DNA from: Paraphysomonas bandaiensis
Lineage: Eukaryota > Chrysophyceae
Reading direction: 5' to 3'
Length of the DNA: 64,000 nucleotides
Assembly: GCA_965644295.1 (NCBI GenBank)
Contig: CBFFRP010000367.1
Span: 31,367 to 95,366, forward strand
Shown: positions 46,507 through 57,711 of the stretch, piece after piece
Numbering within the stretch: position 1 is the first letter of the stretch
How the letters are laid out: the number at the start of each line of letters is the position of its first letter
Made by a program: the position numbers and the translations under genes
The notes under the pieces: generated by a model
Told to the model about the DNA's origin: nothing
Databases searched by the model: none
Seen by the model: only the letters and a program-made list of their open reading frames with translations

Positions 46507-47646
46507 ATGGGGAATACCTTCCATAGCAGTAGCCCTGAAGTGAACCCAGATCATGAGTTTTTTGTTGTGGTTGAATCTAGTACACTCCCATATCCTGGTG
46601 GTAACGCTGAGTTTAAACGACGAGTGTCTCAGTCAGAATGGGATGATATGAAAGAAGAAATAAGTCGTCTTCTGAATAGAGGACTGATGTACATTTATGG
46701 TGTGATGGGGATTTCAGCTGTCTCTTTCATTTTTGCTGCTGTCGTAAACATCGCTATTATCGCATTGTGGTTTGTGGCAGCAGCAGCATTCGTCTATTTA
46801 ACTTGTCAACAACGAAGGATCATTGAAACTGTAGTGGCAAAATATAATAAGGCTCTTTTCAAACCTAGAGGAGTGTTGGTACGTATGTGAACTCTGTGCT
46901 TGAACCGGGTCATAATATACATGTTTTCTAGGTGAAGTTTATTTTCGGGGGAAAACATTCTGTCAGTAGACTACATGTTAAAATGGCTTACCCAGCAAAT
47001 GCTCAATCAGCTAACACCCTGTCTTTTGGATCCGATGACGACCTGATAGAGGTTCGTATTATTATTCCTTTATTCACCATTTTAATTTTCACGTCAGGCG
47101 GACTGTCCCGAGTTAGAGAACAAATTCCGAAATGCTAATGCAGAGTTTTCTCGATCCGCCGCTGCTACAGCATTGGGTCCTAGTCAAGCTCCTGTCCAAA
47201 CAAATGTTATACAGGTTCAGGTGCCACCAAATGCACCTCCCGGGTCAACTGTTCAGGTCATACCTCTATAATGTACCAATATGTAGTTGATATACGTCTA
47301 GGTGGTGCACAACGGCACACCTATCAATGTAGTGGTTCCTCCGAACGTGCTTCCTGGTCAGTTGATTACGGTTTCGGTGGTGCCAGCTGCTTCTAGCTAT
47401 CCATCGCATTTTCAACAAGATCCAGGACTTATTCCAATGGTACAACCTACGGCGATATCCACCACACCAGGATACGCTCCTCTAGCACCTGGGTACGCTC
47501 CTTCAACAGCAGGATATACCCCTTCTGCACCAGGATATGGCCCTTCAGCGTCAGGATACACTCCTCTTGAACAGGAGAGAGTAGTTTCAGCGCAACCTAG
47601 TGAACAAACGTATGGCCAACATTATTCTCCTGCAACTAAATACTGA
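46507..47646 (+). CDS. Membrane protein with VPP-PG motifs and PGYxPS tail
   Basis: Four exons (46507-46878, 46932-47051, 47098-47256, 47302-47646; introns 53, 46 and 45 nt) encode 331 residues. I do not recognise the family. Residues 1-60 are soluble. Residues ~61-100 are strongly hydrophobic (FIFAAVVNIAIIALWFVAAA) and could form one long helix or a hairpin. A basic segment follows. Two tandem copies of a VPPN-x-x-PG motif come next (VQVPPNAPPGSTVQV, then VVVPPNVLPGQLITVSVV), a pattern seen in other protist proteins. The tail has five GYxPS/L-type repeats (PGYAPLAPGYAPSTAGYTPS) and is Pro/Gln-rich, suggesting a flexible cytosolic interaction region. Confidence 0.8.
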
Positions 47647-47676
47647 GTGATGATGAATTATGTATTTGAATTAATA

Positions 47677-48000
47677 GTACAACTTTGTCGTACGTGTACC
47701 TGGATTACTGTGTTATCGCAGTAGTAACAGACAGTGTAAGAAGTATTCTTAGGCAGCATAGGATATAGTGTTGTCTGCATTAGTAGTTGATTCAAGGCTT
47801 ATTGAAGTACTGCTAAGTATCTTAAGTTGTTATTACGTACCATATATTCAGCACAATTTGAAGTTCGTAATATGACGTGTGGAACTATTCGAACACTATT
47901 GAAGCTTGCACTCAAACCATTAAAGTTCTACCATGAAATGGATCTGATGTATGTCACTCCGTAACTACTTAGGAATTTCGGTAGCCAGTCTGTGCATGGT
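47677..48000 (+). repeat. Copy of the kelch-gene 3' flank
   Basis: The stretch from GTCGTACGTGTACCTGGATT to AACTACTTAGGAATTTCGGT closely matches 51134-51385, the region immediately after the first complete kelch gene. It is followed directly by a stub of kelch exon 4, so the junction near 47985 records an unequal exchange in the array. Confidence 0.8.
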
Positions 48001-48213
48001 GCTTACTTTAATGGTACGTAGTGATTGTTAACCTTAACGTGGCGTTCTGACCATTTCCAACCAGATACGGTCAATCGTGTTACGTATGTTTACAATAATA
48101 GCGTTTTCAGTTGGGAATCTTATTCCGGCCTGACTGAAGGATCAGAAGCGTATATCGAATCTACTCGAGCAGTTTCTTATTTCGAAGCATGGAGTGCGAG
48201 GAACAAAGTTTGA
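47989..48213 (+). pseudogene. Kelch-gene C-terminal stub
   Basis: Contains the end of exon 4 (SVHGAYFN), the 51-nt intron (48014-48064) and exon 5 (48065-48213). It is almost identical to the same parts of the two complete genes; one visible difference is Asn to Ser in YNNSVFSW. The signal peptide, the whole propeller and most of exon 4 are missing. Confidence 0.88.
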
Positions 48214-49457
48214 AGTTAATAGCATAACTGTGTCGTACGTGTACCTGATTACTTTATATCTTCCATTCTGCATTAAATAATAATACTTTAAAATATATAC
48301 ACATTTGATATTATATATTCTATTTATTGCATATAAAACTTGAAACCTTGTTACAAAGGGCGTTATTATGCCAGTGAAGTATAAAGTAATAGCTGGAGGA
48401 AAATAAAAGAAAACGAAACATTTCATGTACTGATTTGTTGTCGTTGTGTGTGTATAAGTGTAAATATTATTAATACACAAGAATTCATTTACAATGATTG
48501 CATTTGATTGGTGAGTATGACCGCTTTGGTAAGATAAGACGAGGAATTATATATCCTGCGGACATAGATAAATTAGTATCGTACGAGGTGACCAATGCAT
48601 TCATCAGGCAACATACAGGGATACATACTCTAAAGCCTGTATATTCTCTCCTCTAAGTTGATGCTGGAGTGATTCTACAGTGAAAACACACATACGACTA
48701 TATGATAACTGAACTAAGCAGAGAGGTTGCTTTAGGTGCATTGGAGTCACTCTATGGCATACCTCCCCATCTCTCCACTCTCATTGACTGAAAGTCGAAA
48801 TAGTATGGATGAGTGGAGCAGTGAATATCATGTTATTATTCGTGTATGAGAGGGACAAGGCCACACAACTCTAGCTGGATAGATATGCATGCTGCAGAGC
48901 CCACCATGTCCAGAGTATGTACACGAAGAGTGACAATATGGAGAACACAAAAAAACGGAACACAAGCACAGTTGAAGAAAAAAAATCTGTCCACCATACT
49001 CTGCATATAGGCAGTCACCATCGTATTTTTCGGGAATTAGTTGAAGCAAATATTCTCTAAATTACTGCAATACAACTACGGCTAGAATACAGAGAATTGC
49101 TATCTCAATATATGAGGCATTTTTGTTCAAAAATATACAAACGATGCCCATACGTCTATGTATATAAACAGCAGTCGGTTCATACACTGAGACCTAGGTC
49201 AGCATCTTATTTTTCGGTAATAAAATGAAGCCGAAATATTCTTTATAACTGCAGTATAAATACGGCTGGAACACACATAATTGTTGTCTCAATATTAGAG
49301 GCATCTTTGAACAAAAATATACAAAGGATGCCGATACCTACAGCACTCTCTATATGCATCTGGATATACTGTCTGTATGTATATATATGTACAGAGGATG
49401 TCGAGGGGTGATGTGCGGATAGGTCAGGCAGGATCTCATCACACTCTTAATCTGGTC
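48214..49457. other. Kelch-array spacer 1
   Basis: Segments at ~48245-48640 match ~51437-51830 and segments at ~48897-49010 match ~52335-52435, with different deletions in each spacer. It includes a 120-bp direct repeat (49037-49345). The last ~65 bp before the gene (from TACAGAGGATGTCGAGGGGT) are shared with the second gene and probably hold the promoter or 5' UTR. Confidence 0.65.
49037..49345 (+). repeat. Imperfect ~120-bp direct repeat, two copies
   Basis: Copies at ~49037-49155 and ~49222-49340 share the order AATATTCT, ACTGCA, TACGGCT, AACA or AATACA, TCTCAATAT, GAGGCAT, AAAAATATACAAA and GATGCC. They are diverged and non-coding. Confidence 0.7.
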
Positions 49458-51115
49458 ATGCGAGCTCATATATTGCTATGTATGGTGTTATGGGGGGCTT
49501 GTAATGGACACACTCTGCTTGATAGGGTACTGTACATCACTCTTATCTCCCCATACGTTAACACATGCTCTCACAGATATCTCACATAGATACCTCTGTA
49601 GCTTCGAACTCCACTCCGACAGCTCGACGTCGACTTACAGGTTTGTATTCTAGCGATTTCTGTATGGTTGTATGGTGTAATGGGGTCGTATAGAGGGGGA
49701 GGAGGGTGTCACGTGGGTTGAGGTGTCTTCCTCCAACGGATGGTCTCGTCGTGCTGCTCATGCCTATCTTGTGTTCCATGACTTCATGTGGATTATTGGT
49801 GGTATTGCCAGTTCTACCGAATCTAACGATGTGTGGTTCAGCGGCGATGGAGTGAGTTGGACAGAGGCAACCTCGGCAGCAGCATGGTCTGCGCGTTATA
49901 CGTTCGCAGCCACCGTATTTCAGGGTCACATGTGGGTGCTAGGTGGACGGTCCGGTGGTATCCTTCGCAACGATGTATGGTTTAGTCCGGACGGTTCTTC
50001 ATGGACTGAGGCCACTTCAAGTGCTGAGTGGGAGGCAAGATATGATTTGCAAGCCGTTGCCTATAATGGACTTCTGTGGGTAACGGGTGGATCTAATAAT
50101 GTGGGTGATGCTAAAAATGATGTATGGTCTTCCTATGATGGCACTAATTGGACAATGGTTACGTCTTCTGCCGCCTTTAGCGGGAGATATGGATTTGGGT
50201 TCTTGGTGCACGATAACCTGATGTATGTATTTTGTGGGAATAGTCATGATGACATATGGAAAAGCGCAGATGGTTATACATGGGAACTTGTCAATCTGAA
50301 TATATTTGGGGGTATTGCACGCGAGGATATTGCATATGCATCCATTGATGATCGAATATGGATCATGGGGGGGTATAGTAATTCTACATATAAAAATGAT
50401 GTGTGGTCGAGTCGTGATGGCGTCATATGGACGCAAGTCACACCGTCAGCGGAGTGGGTGGGGCGGTGGTGGCATCGTGCTGTTACTTACAATAATAAGT
50501 TATGGATTACTGGAGGAGTTGGTTTCAATATATATGATGATATCTATTCGAGTGAATTTTTTGTTAACCGGACCCACAATGTTATTGCTTGCTCTGGAGA
50601 CAAGAATGCAATTGCACTTCCGCCAAATAAGGTTGACAAGAATTTTCCTTGTTTCAACATGCTATGTGCATTACGCGATAATCGTGATCCCTTTGTGTCT
50701 TCTAGTTCCGCATTATATATATTTAATGACAAAAACCATGTTGTCGATGAAAGAGGTATTATATTTTTCTTGATACTTGAATTGAAACTTATTATATTTG
50801 CAATATAATCTAGACTATTCCGAGTGGTTGGATTTGAACATTCCTTATGCATTTTGTGAGGACTTTGTATCTTTAATAGAGGAGAACAAGTCTGTGCATG
50901 GTGCTTACTTTAATGGTACGTAGTGATTGTTAACCTTAACGTGGCGTTCTGACCATTTCCAACCAGATACGGTCAATCGTGTTACGTATGTTTACAATAA
51001 TAACGTTTTCAGTTGGGAATCTTATTCCGGCCTGACTGAAGGATCAGAAGCGTATATCGAATCTACTCGAGCAGTTTCTTATTTCGAAGCATGGAGTGCG
51101 AGGAACAAAGTTTGA
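49458..51115 (+). CDS. Secreted kelch-type beta-propeller protein, copy 1
   Basis: Five exons (49458-49526, 49577-49640, 49694-50755, 50814-50915, 50967-51115; introns 50, 53, 58 and 51 nt) give 481 residues. The first exon encodes a clear signal peptide, MRAHILLCMVLWGACNG. Residues ~48-335 hold six kelch-like blades. Each has a GG turn, a variable loop, NDVW or equivalent, S-x-DG-x-x-W, and a small-residue loop before W-x-x-R (for example NDVWFSGDGVSWTEATS). A ~145-residue C-terminal part with four cysteines (ACSGDKN, FPCFNMLC, FCEDF) follows, with no membrane anchor. It is predicted to be extracellular and binding rather than catalytic. The paralogue at 52670 differs at 33 propeller positions. 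Confidence 0.9.
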
Positions 51116-52669
51116 AGGTAATAGCACAACTGTGTCGTACGTGTACCTGGATTACTGTGTTGTCGCAATAGTAAAAGACAGTGTAAGAAGTATACTTGGG
51201 TGCATAGGATGTGATGTTTTCTGCATTAGTAGTTTTTTCAAGGCTTATTGAAGTACAGCGAAGTATCTTAACTTTTTATTACGTACCATATATTAAGCGC
51301 AATTGAAGCACGCGTTCAAACCATTAATTTTACCATGAAATAGATATGATATATGTCAATCCTTAACTACTTTGGATTTTCGGTAATCAGTAGAACTCTC
51401 AACGACAACATATTCAAAGCAAAACGAAAAGTTTTGTTTTATCTTCCATTCTGCATTAAATAATAATACTTTAAAATATATACACATTTGATATTATATA
51501 TTCTATTTATTGCATATAAAACTTGAAACCTTGTTACAAAGGGCGTTATTATGCCAGTGAAGTATAAAGTAATAGCTGAAGGAAAATAAAAGAAAACGAA
51601 ACATTTCATGTACTGATTTGTTGTCGTTGTGTGTGTATAAGTGTAAATATTATTAATACACAAGAATTCATTTACAATGATTGCATTTGATTGGTGAGTA
51701 TGATCGCTTTGGTAAGATAAGACGAGGAATTGTATACCCTGCGGACATAGATAAATTAGTATCGTACGAGGTGACCAATGCATTCATCCAGCAACATACA
51801 GGGATACATACTCTAAAGGGATACATAAGTCTGTCTGTGAGCTCATCCACTTCAAGATCGATGACGTCTGGATTATCTTCAGCAAGTACCCAATTGAAAC
51901 ATTAATGTCGATATCAGCTTTAAATGTCGGGGGTAATATGCCGGCCTTACGCCAACAACTTATTAGTGAATCTCGGCTTCAATATTTCTCGTTTTTCCAT
52001 AAATCAACTACAATATTAATAGCATCAAACACAGTTGGCTTCCAACCATAATTCATACCGCAGCATCCCGGTTTGCGACGCTTTGTGGCCTCTTGAGCTT
52101 GAATATAAGTTTCTTCATTATCACACACAGACAACAAATCTATCACGGGAATATTTCGTTCTCCTGAGATGGAGGTATTCTACTAGTCGTTTTTCTACTG
52201 TGACGTCTCCGATCGTGCTTCAGATAACCAGTGACGCATCGTTCCATCTTGACACCATAGTTTCTACACCACAGTTCAAAATTCTTTCCACTTGAGGCCT
52301 TCCATTTCTCACATAGCTCTGAATGTCATGTAGATATGTCCAGAGTATGTACTTGACACGAGAAGAGTGACAATATGGAGAACACAAAAAAACGGAAGCA
52401 CAAGAAAAAAAAATATCGGTCCACCATACTCTGGGGGTGGTTGTTCTTTACTTCATGGAAAAAGTCATCGTTTTTTCAGAGAAAAGTCACTTTTTTCACT
52501 TTTCATTGAAAATGACGACTTTTCAATGAATAATTGGGAAATATCGACATGTACAGAGGATGTCGAGGGGTGATGTGCGGATAGGTCCGGTACGAGACAG
52601 GCAGGATCAGTGAGCCACCTCATAAGTAAACAACAAGCCCGATATTCTCATCACACTCTTAATCTGGTC
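51116..52669. other. Kelch-array spacer 2
   Basis: The first part (51121-51385) duplicates 47677-47970, and 51437-51830 duplicates spacer 1. The part ~51840-52330 has no counterpart in spacer 1, and I see no convincing coding in it. From ~52552 the sequence again matches the 5' flank of copy 1, with a ~50-bp insertion before the start codon. Confidence 0.6.
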
Positions 52670-54324
52670 ATGCGACCTCATATATTGCTATGTATGGTGT
52701 TATGGGGGGCTTGTAATGGACACACTCTGCTTGATAGGGTACTGTACATCACTCTTATCTCCCCATACGTTAACACATGCTCTCACAGATTTCTCACATA
52801 GATACCTCTGTAGCTTCGAACTCCACTCCGACAGCTCGACGTCGACTTACAGGTTTGTATTCTAGCGATTTCTGTATGGTTGTATGGTGTAATGGGGTCG
52901 TATAGAGGGGGGGGGTGTCACGTGGGGTGAGGTGTCTTCCTCCAACGCTTGGACTGATCGTGCTGGACATGCCTATCTTGTGTTCCATGACTTCATGTGG
53001 ATTATTGGTGGGTTTTTAGGATCTACCGAATCCAACGATGTGTGGTTCAGCGGCGATGGAGTGAGTTGGACAGAGGCAACCTCGGCAGCAGCATGGTCTG
53101 CGCGTTATGCCTTCGCGGCCACCGTATTTCAGGGTCACATGTGGGTGCTAGGCGGACAATCCAGTGTTAGCGTTCGCAACGACGTATGGTTTAGTCCGGA
53201 CGGTTTTTCATGGACTGAGGCCACCTTAAGTGCTGAGTGGGAGGCAAGATATGATTTGCAAGCCGTTGCCTATAATGAACTTCTGTGGGTAACGGGTGGA
53301 TTAAATAATGTGGGTGATGCTAAAAATGATGTATGGTCTTCCTATGATGGCACTAATTGGACAATGGTTACATCTTCTGCCGCCTTTAGCGGGAGATATG
53401 GATTTGGGTTCTTGGTGCACGATAACCTGATGTATGTATTTTGTGGGGATAGCCATAATGACATATGGAAAAGCGCAGATGGTTTCACATGGGAACTTGT
53501 CAATCTGAATATATTTGGGGGTATTTCACGGGCAGATTTTGCATATGCATCCATTGATGATCGAATATGGATCATGGGGGGGTATAGTAATTTCACAGAT
53601 AAAAATGATGTGTGGTCGAGTCGTGATGGCGTCATATGGACGCAAGTCACACCGTCAGCAGAGTGGGCAGGGCGGTCGTGGCATAGTGCTGTTACTTACA
53701 ATAATAAGTTATGGATTACTGGAGGAATAGGTAGTGCAATATATGATGATGTCTATTCGAGTGAATTTTTCGTTAACCGGACCCACAATGTTATTGTTTG
53801 CTCTGGAGACAAGAATGCAATTGCACTTCCGCCAAATAAGGTTGACAAGAATTTTCCTTGTTTCAACATGCTATGTGCATTACGCGATAATCGTGATCCC
53901 TTTGTGTCTTCTAGTTCCGCATTATATATATTTAATGACAAAAACCATGTTGTCGATGAAAGAGGTATTATATTTTTCTTGATACTTGAATTGAAACTTA
54001 TTATATTTGCAATATAATCTAGACTATTCCGAGTGGTTGGATTTGAACATTCCTTATGCATTTTGTGAGGACTTTGTATCTTTAATAGAGGAGAACAAGT
54101 CTGTGCATGGTGCTTACTTTAATGGTACGTAGTGATTGTTAACCTTAACGTGGCGTTCTGACCATTTCCAACCAGATACGGTCAATCGTGTTACGTATGT
54201 TTACAATAATAACGTTTTCAGTTGGGAATCTTATTCCGGCCTGACTGAAGGATCAGAAGCGTATATCGAATCTACTCGAGCAGTTTCTTATTTCGAAGCA
54301 TGGAGTGCGAGGAACAATGTTTGA
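52670..54324 (+). CDS. Secreted kelch-type beta-propeller protein, copy 2
   Basis: Same five-exon structure as copy 1, offset by ~3209-3212 bp: 52670-52738, 52789-52852, 52906-53964, 54023-54124, 54176-54324; 480 residues. The signal-peptide exon is identical except Ala-to-Pro (MRPHILLC). A 3-bp difference in a G-run at the start of exon 3 keeps the frame. Six blades and the same cysteine-containing C-terminal part are present. Replacements relative to copy 1 fall in the propeller, mainly just after the GG turns and around the W-x-x-R loops. The last ~190 codons and their introns are nearly identical to copy 1. Confidence 0.9.
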
Positions 54325-54705
54325 AGTTTACCTTCCATTGCCCATGGGAGGCGCTTCTGATTTCGGATATGTAGTTCAGTTTCAGTATGTATTTGAGTTT
54401 AGTATAATCGAAAATAGTTAGTGGATCATATAATATTGGTGTGTGATTGAAGAATCCCACAGTTACAAAACTTATGACTTTGTATGTATAATTGTATTAC
54501 AAATTGTCATTTTTCCATCTTTTCACACGGAGAGGACGCAGGCCTGAGTGTATATCACTTTGTAGAGCTTGCATCCTCTGCATAACCGGTCAAAGCTAAA
54601 CTAGCTGCAGGTTTGGAAACACTTGGACTAATTCTAGGATTATGCCTTGGACAATTCGTATCTGAGAGGTTAAAGATAAAGAAAAATTCGAAATAATAGT
54701 TGTTA
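54325..54705. other. Kelch copy 2 downstream flank
   Basis: Unlike copy 1, the 3' flank diverges immediately after the stop codon, so the array ends here. No gene is recognised. Confidence 0.5.
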
Positions 54706-55080
54706 CTAGTTGCTCCTGCTACTTGTGTCTTGTAGTATCATATTCTCTTGTAGCTGTATTTGCCCCTCTTGAGATTGAAATCTACCCAACCGAATAGCCT
54801 GATTTTGAATACATTGCATCATATAGCTATCTCCACTGCTATTACATGCAATAACAGTGGTATGTAGTATTAGACGACGCGGCAATAGCTGTTGGGTACA
54901 CATTACTCGCAAGTGGGAGATCATCACTTTTCTCATTAAAAGATCACGAAGTTCTGCTAGACCGGACATCGTCTTCTGAAGAATTTCGTCAACAGCGGGA
55001 GGCATCAGATCTTCTTTCTGCTGGGATTCAACGACCCCGCCACCATATTTATGAACAGTACCCTGCTCGTGCGTGTTCAT
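54706..55080 (-). CDS. Hypothetical 124-residue protein (doubtful)
   Basis: An ATG-initiated single frame. The composition is helical, with leucines and hydrophobics spaced as in a coiled coil (AVDEILQKTMSGLAELRDLL), and polar, Gln-rich ends. No signal peptide, membrane helix or known domain. It lies alone between the kelch array and a repeat-rich tract. It could be a small genuine gene, an exon, or a chance frame. Confidence 0.35.
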   Translation of the reverse strand: MNTHEQGTVHKYGGGVVESQQKEDLMPPAVDEILQKTMSGLAELRDLLMRKVMISHLRVMCTQQLLPRRLILHTTVIACNSSGDSYMMQCIQNQAIRLGRFQSQEGQIQLQENMILQDTSSRSN

Positions 55081-55617
55081 GCAATATACCTCTTAATCTG
55101 GGTCGCCGTCGGATAAGTCGTCACGAATTTCGACTTAATATGATATATTTAAACAAATACTACTACACTTAATATAATATATTTACATAATAATAAAATA
55201 TACTAACCTTTAAGTGCATCAAGTAACTTGCCAATAGCTTGTTGTCATGTGTGCTTTCCATCATTATATTTGTCGTTGTGTACACCGTAGTATACCTCTT
55301 AAATTTAATTACCTATGTGTGTTACCTGTCGCTTCTTACCTCAGAAACGTGTTGTTACATACAAAATCTAAATGAAGGAGCGTAAAGCTCTATGGCAACG
55401 AAATATGTAGCGTTTGTTGACAGTTTGAAGTGGTTTTTATATGTGTTTATATCTCAGTAGGGAATGCATTATTATTAGCAATATATATAGACGTGTAGAA
55501 AATAGATCACTTTCGATCTATTAATCAAAGCAAACGCAGTGAGAAAGCCGAATGTTGATATAAGCTATTCTCGGATTAATTATCATTTTAAGAGTTCTTG
55601 ACATTTCTTGAAATACA
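55081..55617. other. Intergenic, no gene recognised
   Basis: AT-rich. The stretch ~55140-55300 recurs in diverged form at ~56290-56450 (ACTACTACACTTAATATAAT, AAGTGCATCAAGTAACTTGC), so it belongs to another repeated segment. Confidence 0.5.
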
Positions 55618-55905
55618 CACCCTCAACAAAGTCGGACTCGCACTTTTCGCGGTGTTCTGGGGGTAAGTACCTGAGATACTTCTTCGGAAAACACTAACTG
55701 AGCCGCATATATAGTCAGCAGATATTGCTCTTCCCACTCATAGCCAAATGCTTGTGTGGTACAAGGGACACGAATAAGTGTCATTTCTGTAGACGTATTT
55801 AATAAATAGGCATCCGGGAGTGGGCCCACCTCAAGAGTAACCGACGTATTGGACTGCCTGCTGAAGTCAAGCATCCGGCCTTTCACCTTAAGGACTCAAA
55901 AATCC
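55618..55905 (+). repeat. Dispersed repeat family A, copy 5
   Basis: Begins CACCCTCAACAAAGTCGGAC and continues through CTTCCCACTCATAGCCAAAT and GCTTGTGTGGTACAAGGGAC. It ends with CTGCCTGCTGAAGTCAAGCA and CTTAAGGACTCAAAAATCCTG. The tail (THKQLP region) is missing. Confidence 0.85.
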
Positions 55906-56529
55906 TGAAGTCAGCATATGTTAGGTATAAGTCGAGATAATACCAAAACCGGGTAATATGTATAAAACCTGGTGAAATTTTTGATGATGCACAATGAAAA
56001 TATTATTAATATATTAGTGTGAAGAATATTGTTTACTACTTTTTTACATATTACTTCAGCAATAAAAAAGTCACACCGACTACACATATATATTATACAG
56101 AACAAGCTCTTCCGTCAAGCATAGAGCTATTCTTTGTACAATACCCCACTACTATGTCAACGTTTTCCGGTCACAACATTCTCAGGTTAGAGCGCGTCTT
56201 AATCCACGCATTCCGTTGTTGTAGGCTCTGTCATTTTATCTCCCATTGCTGTTTTTCAGTCCTTTTCTTTGACGAAAAGTTACTGTATATATATAAAACA
56301 AACACCACCACTTAATATATATAACGTTTACATAATGGTATACTAACTTTTAAGTGCCTCAAGTAACTTGCCGCTAGAGGTTGATGTCCTACTGTCTGTC
56401 TCCTTGTCATGAATCATTATATATATTAGATGTCGCTGTGTACCTGAGTATATACATCTTACATTATTTGTTGATTAAATAAACTCTCTCTGTTCGTCAG
56501 GTAAAAAGATCAATCTGACTCTTGAATAA
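55906..56529. other. Intergenic with repeated segment
   Basis: The part at ~56285-56460 repeats ~55145-55310 in diverged form. No gene. Confidence 0.45.
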
Positions 56530-56563
56530 CTAATCGTGGAGGGATGCGCTCCTCCACGATTAG
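56530..56563. repeat. Perfect 13-bp inverted repeat (hairpin)
   Basis: The arm CTAATCGTGGAGG is followed by an 8-base loop and CCTCCACGATTAG. It lies ~80 bp before the variant family A copy and could be a terminator-like or transposon-end structure. Confidence 0.9.
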
Positions 56564-56639
56564 TATTCACTTGGATATAATACTCTTTTCTAACAGTAGT
56601 GTTGTAGAGTATAAATAAAATACATAAATTTTATGTAAT

Positions 56640-57090
56640 CTTGAATAAAAAATACTCCAAGTACTCCAGAGGCGACATCCACCCCAAGAATTCTATCCTC
56701 TGCAAGAGTCCGAACCCGACAGAGATAAGCGCCACCACTCCGGAAACAACTCCTCCTTACTTGTGGTCAAAATCCCACCTCGACAACCAGCACCATCTCC
56801 ACCACCGACTTACACTCTCATATACATCTAGCCCCAACCACCCCCCGCATAACCCATGGCACAGGCCCGCCAGACACACTGCCCAAAGGCAGACCCCCCG
56901 ACTATCCTCACTACAAGGGACGGTTGCACCATGGTGCTCGCAGCGATGCACAAGCAGTCCCGAGACGGTTGCCCGCCACTAGTAGTACATAGCAAGCCCA
57001 GTTTAGTCAGTCCATAGATATAATACTAGTTTCTGTACACAACCGTTGTCATGTAATCATCAGACTTTCATATATGTAATCTTGAATAAA
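56640..57090 (+). repeat. Variant family A repeat with tail
   Basis: The tail GGTTGCACCATGGTGCTCGC followed by AGCGATGCACAAGCAGTCCC is related to the family A tail, and the same variant lies inverted at 24200-24340. The flank ATCAGACTTTCATATATGTAA parallels the family A 3' flank. The ~300 bp before the tail are C/A-rich and unlike the other copies; a 113-codon Pro/His/Ser-rich frame across them is probably not a gene. Confidence 0.55.
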
Positions 57091-57711
57091 ACGTGCGCAA
57101 CATATCCGACTGTTGTTATAATCTCGCATTGACAAGAACTTGAAGTTCTTCATAGACACACAACCATTAAAATTTGAATTCGATAATAGTTCACAATATT
57201 TTTGTCTAATCTCATCATGCTTGCATATAATTCAAATTTAAGAGGGTAAACTAAGATTTATAGCTAGTTTTAGTATTAAATGAAAGGTACACCTCGTATT
57301 ATTAGAAATTAGAGGGTAAAGATTGATTATATAAACTTCACATGAAGGATAAGGCCTAATAGTATAATAGCAAGACACGTTTGAACTAGGCGTTAGCACA
57401 ACACACGTTTGCGTATGTTGTACAGTCGCGTATCATATATAATCTGGTAACTATTCAGTCAATTGATACTTCATTGTTCATTGTATATATGTGTTGTATT
57501 GACGCGTTAAGAGATATATGTGAATCAATGAATCTAAATAGGTAATAGGGTAGCTACTCAATATTCGCAGGAAGTACTAAATTATCAAGCATGTTGACTA
57601 CATGTAATAAGATGTGGTTCGCATTTACAATAACTACGCACGTAACACGGAGCTTTTTACCACGAATCATCACATTACCATCTACTATCTAATATATATT
57701 TCACATATACG
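57091..57711. other. Intergenic, no gene recognised
   Basis: AT-rich sequence leading to the 3' end of the discoidin-like gene. Confidence 0.45.

Noticed and set aside
47650-54324. CRISPR-like or satellite array
   Set aside because: The repeated units are whole genes with spacers of kilobase size, i.e. a tandem gene duplication.
56641-56982. Pro/His/Ser-rich 113-codon frame as a gene
   Set aside because: It runs into the tail of the family A variant and overlaps repeat sequence; composition is low-complexity.
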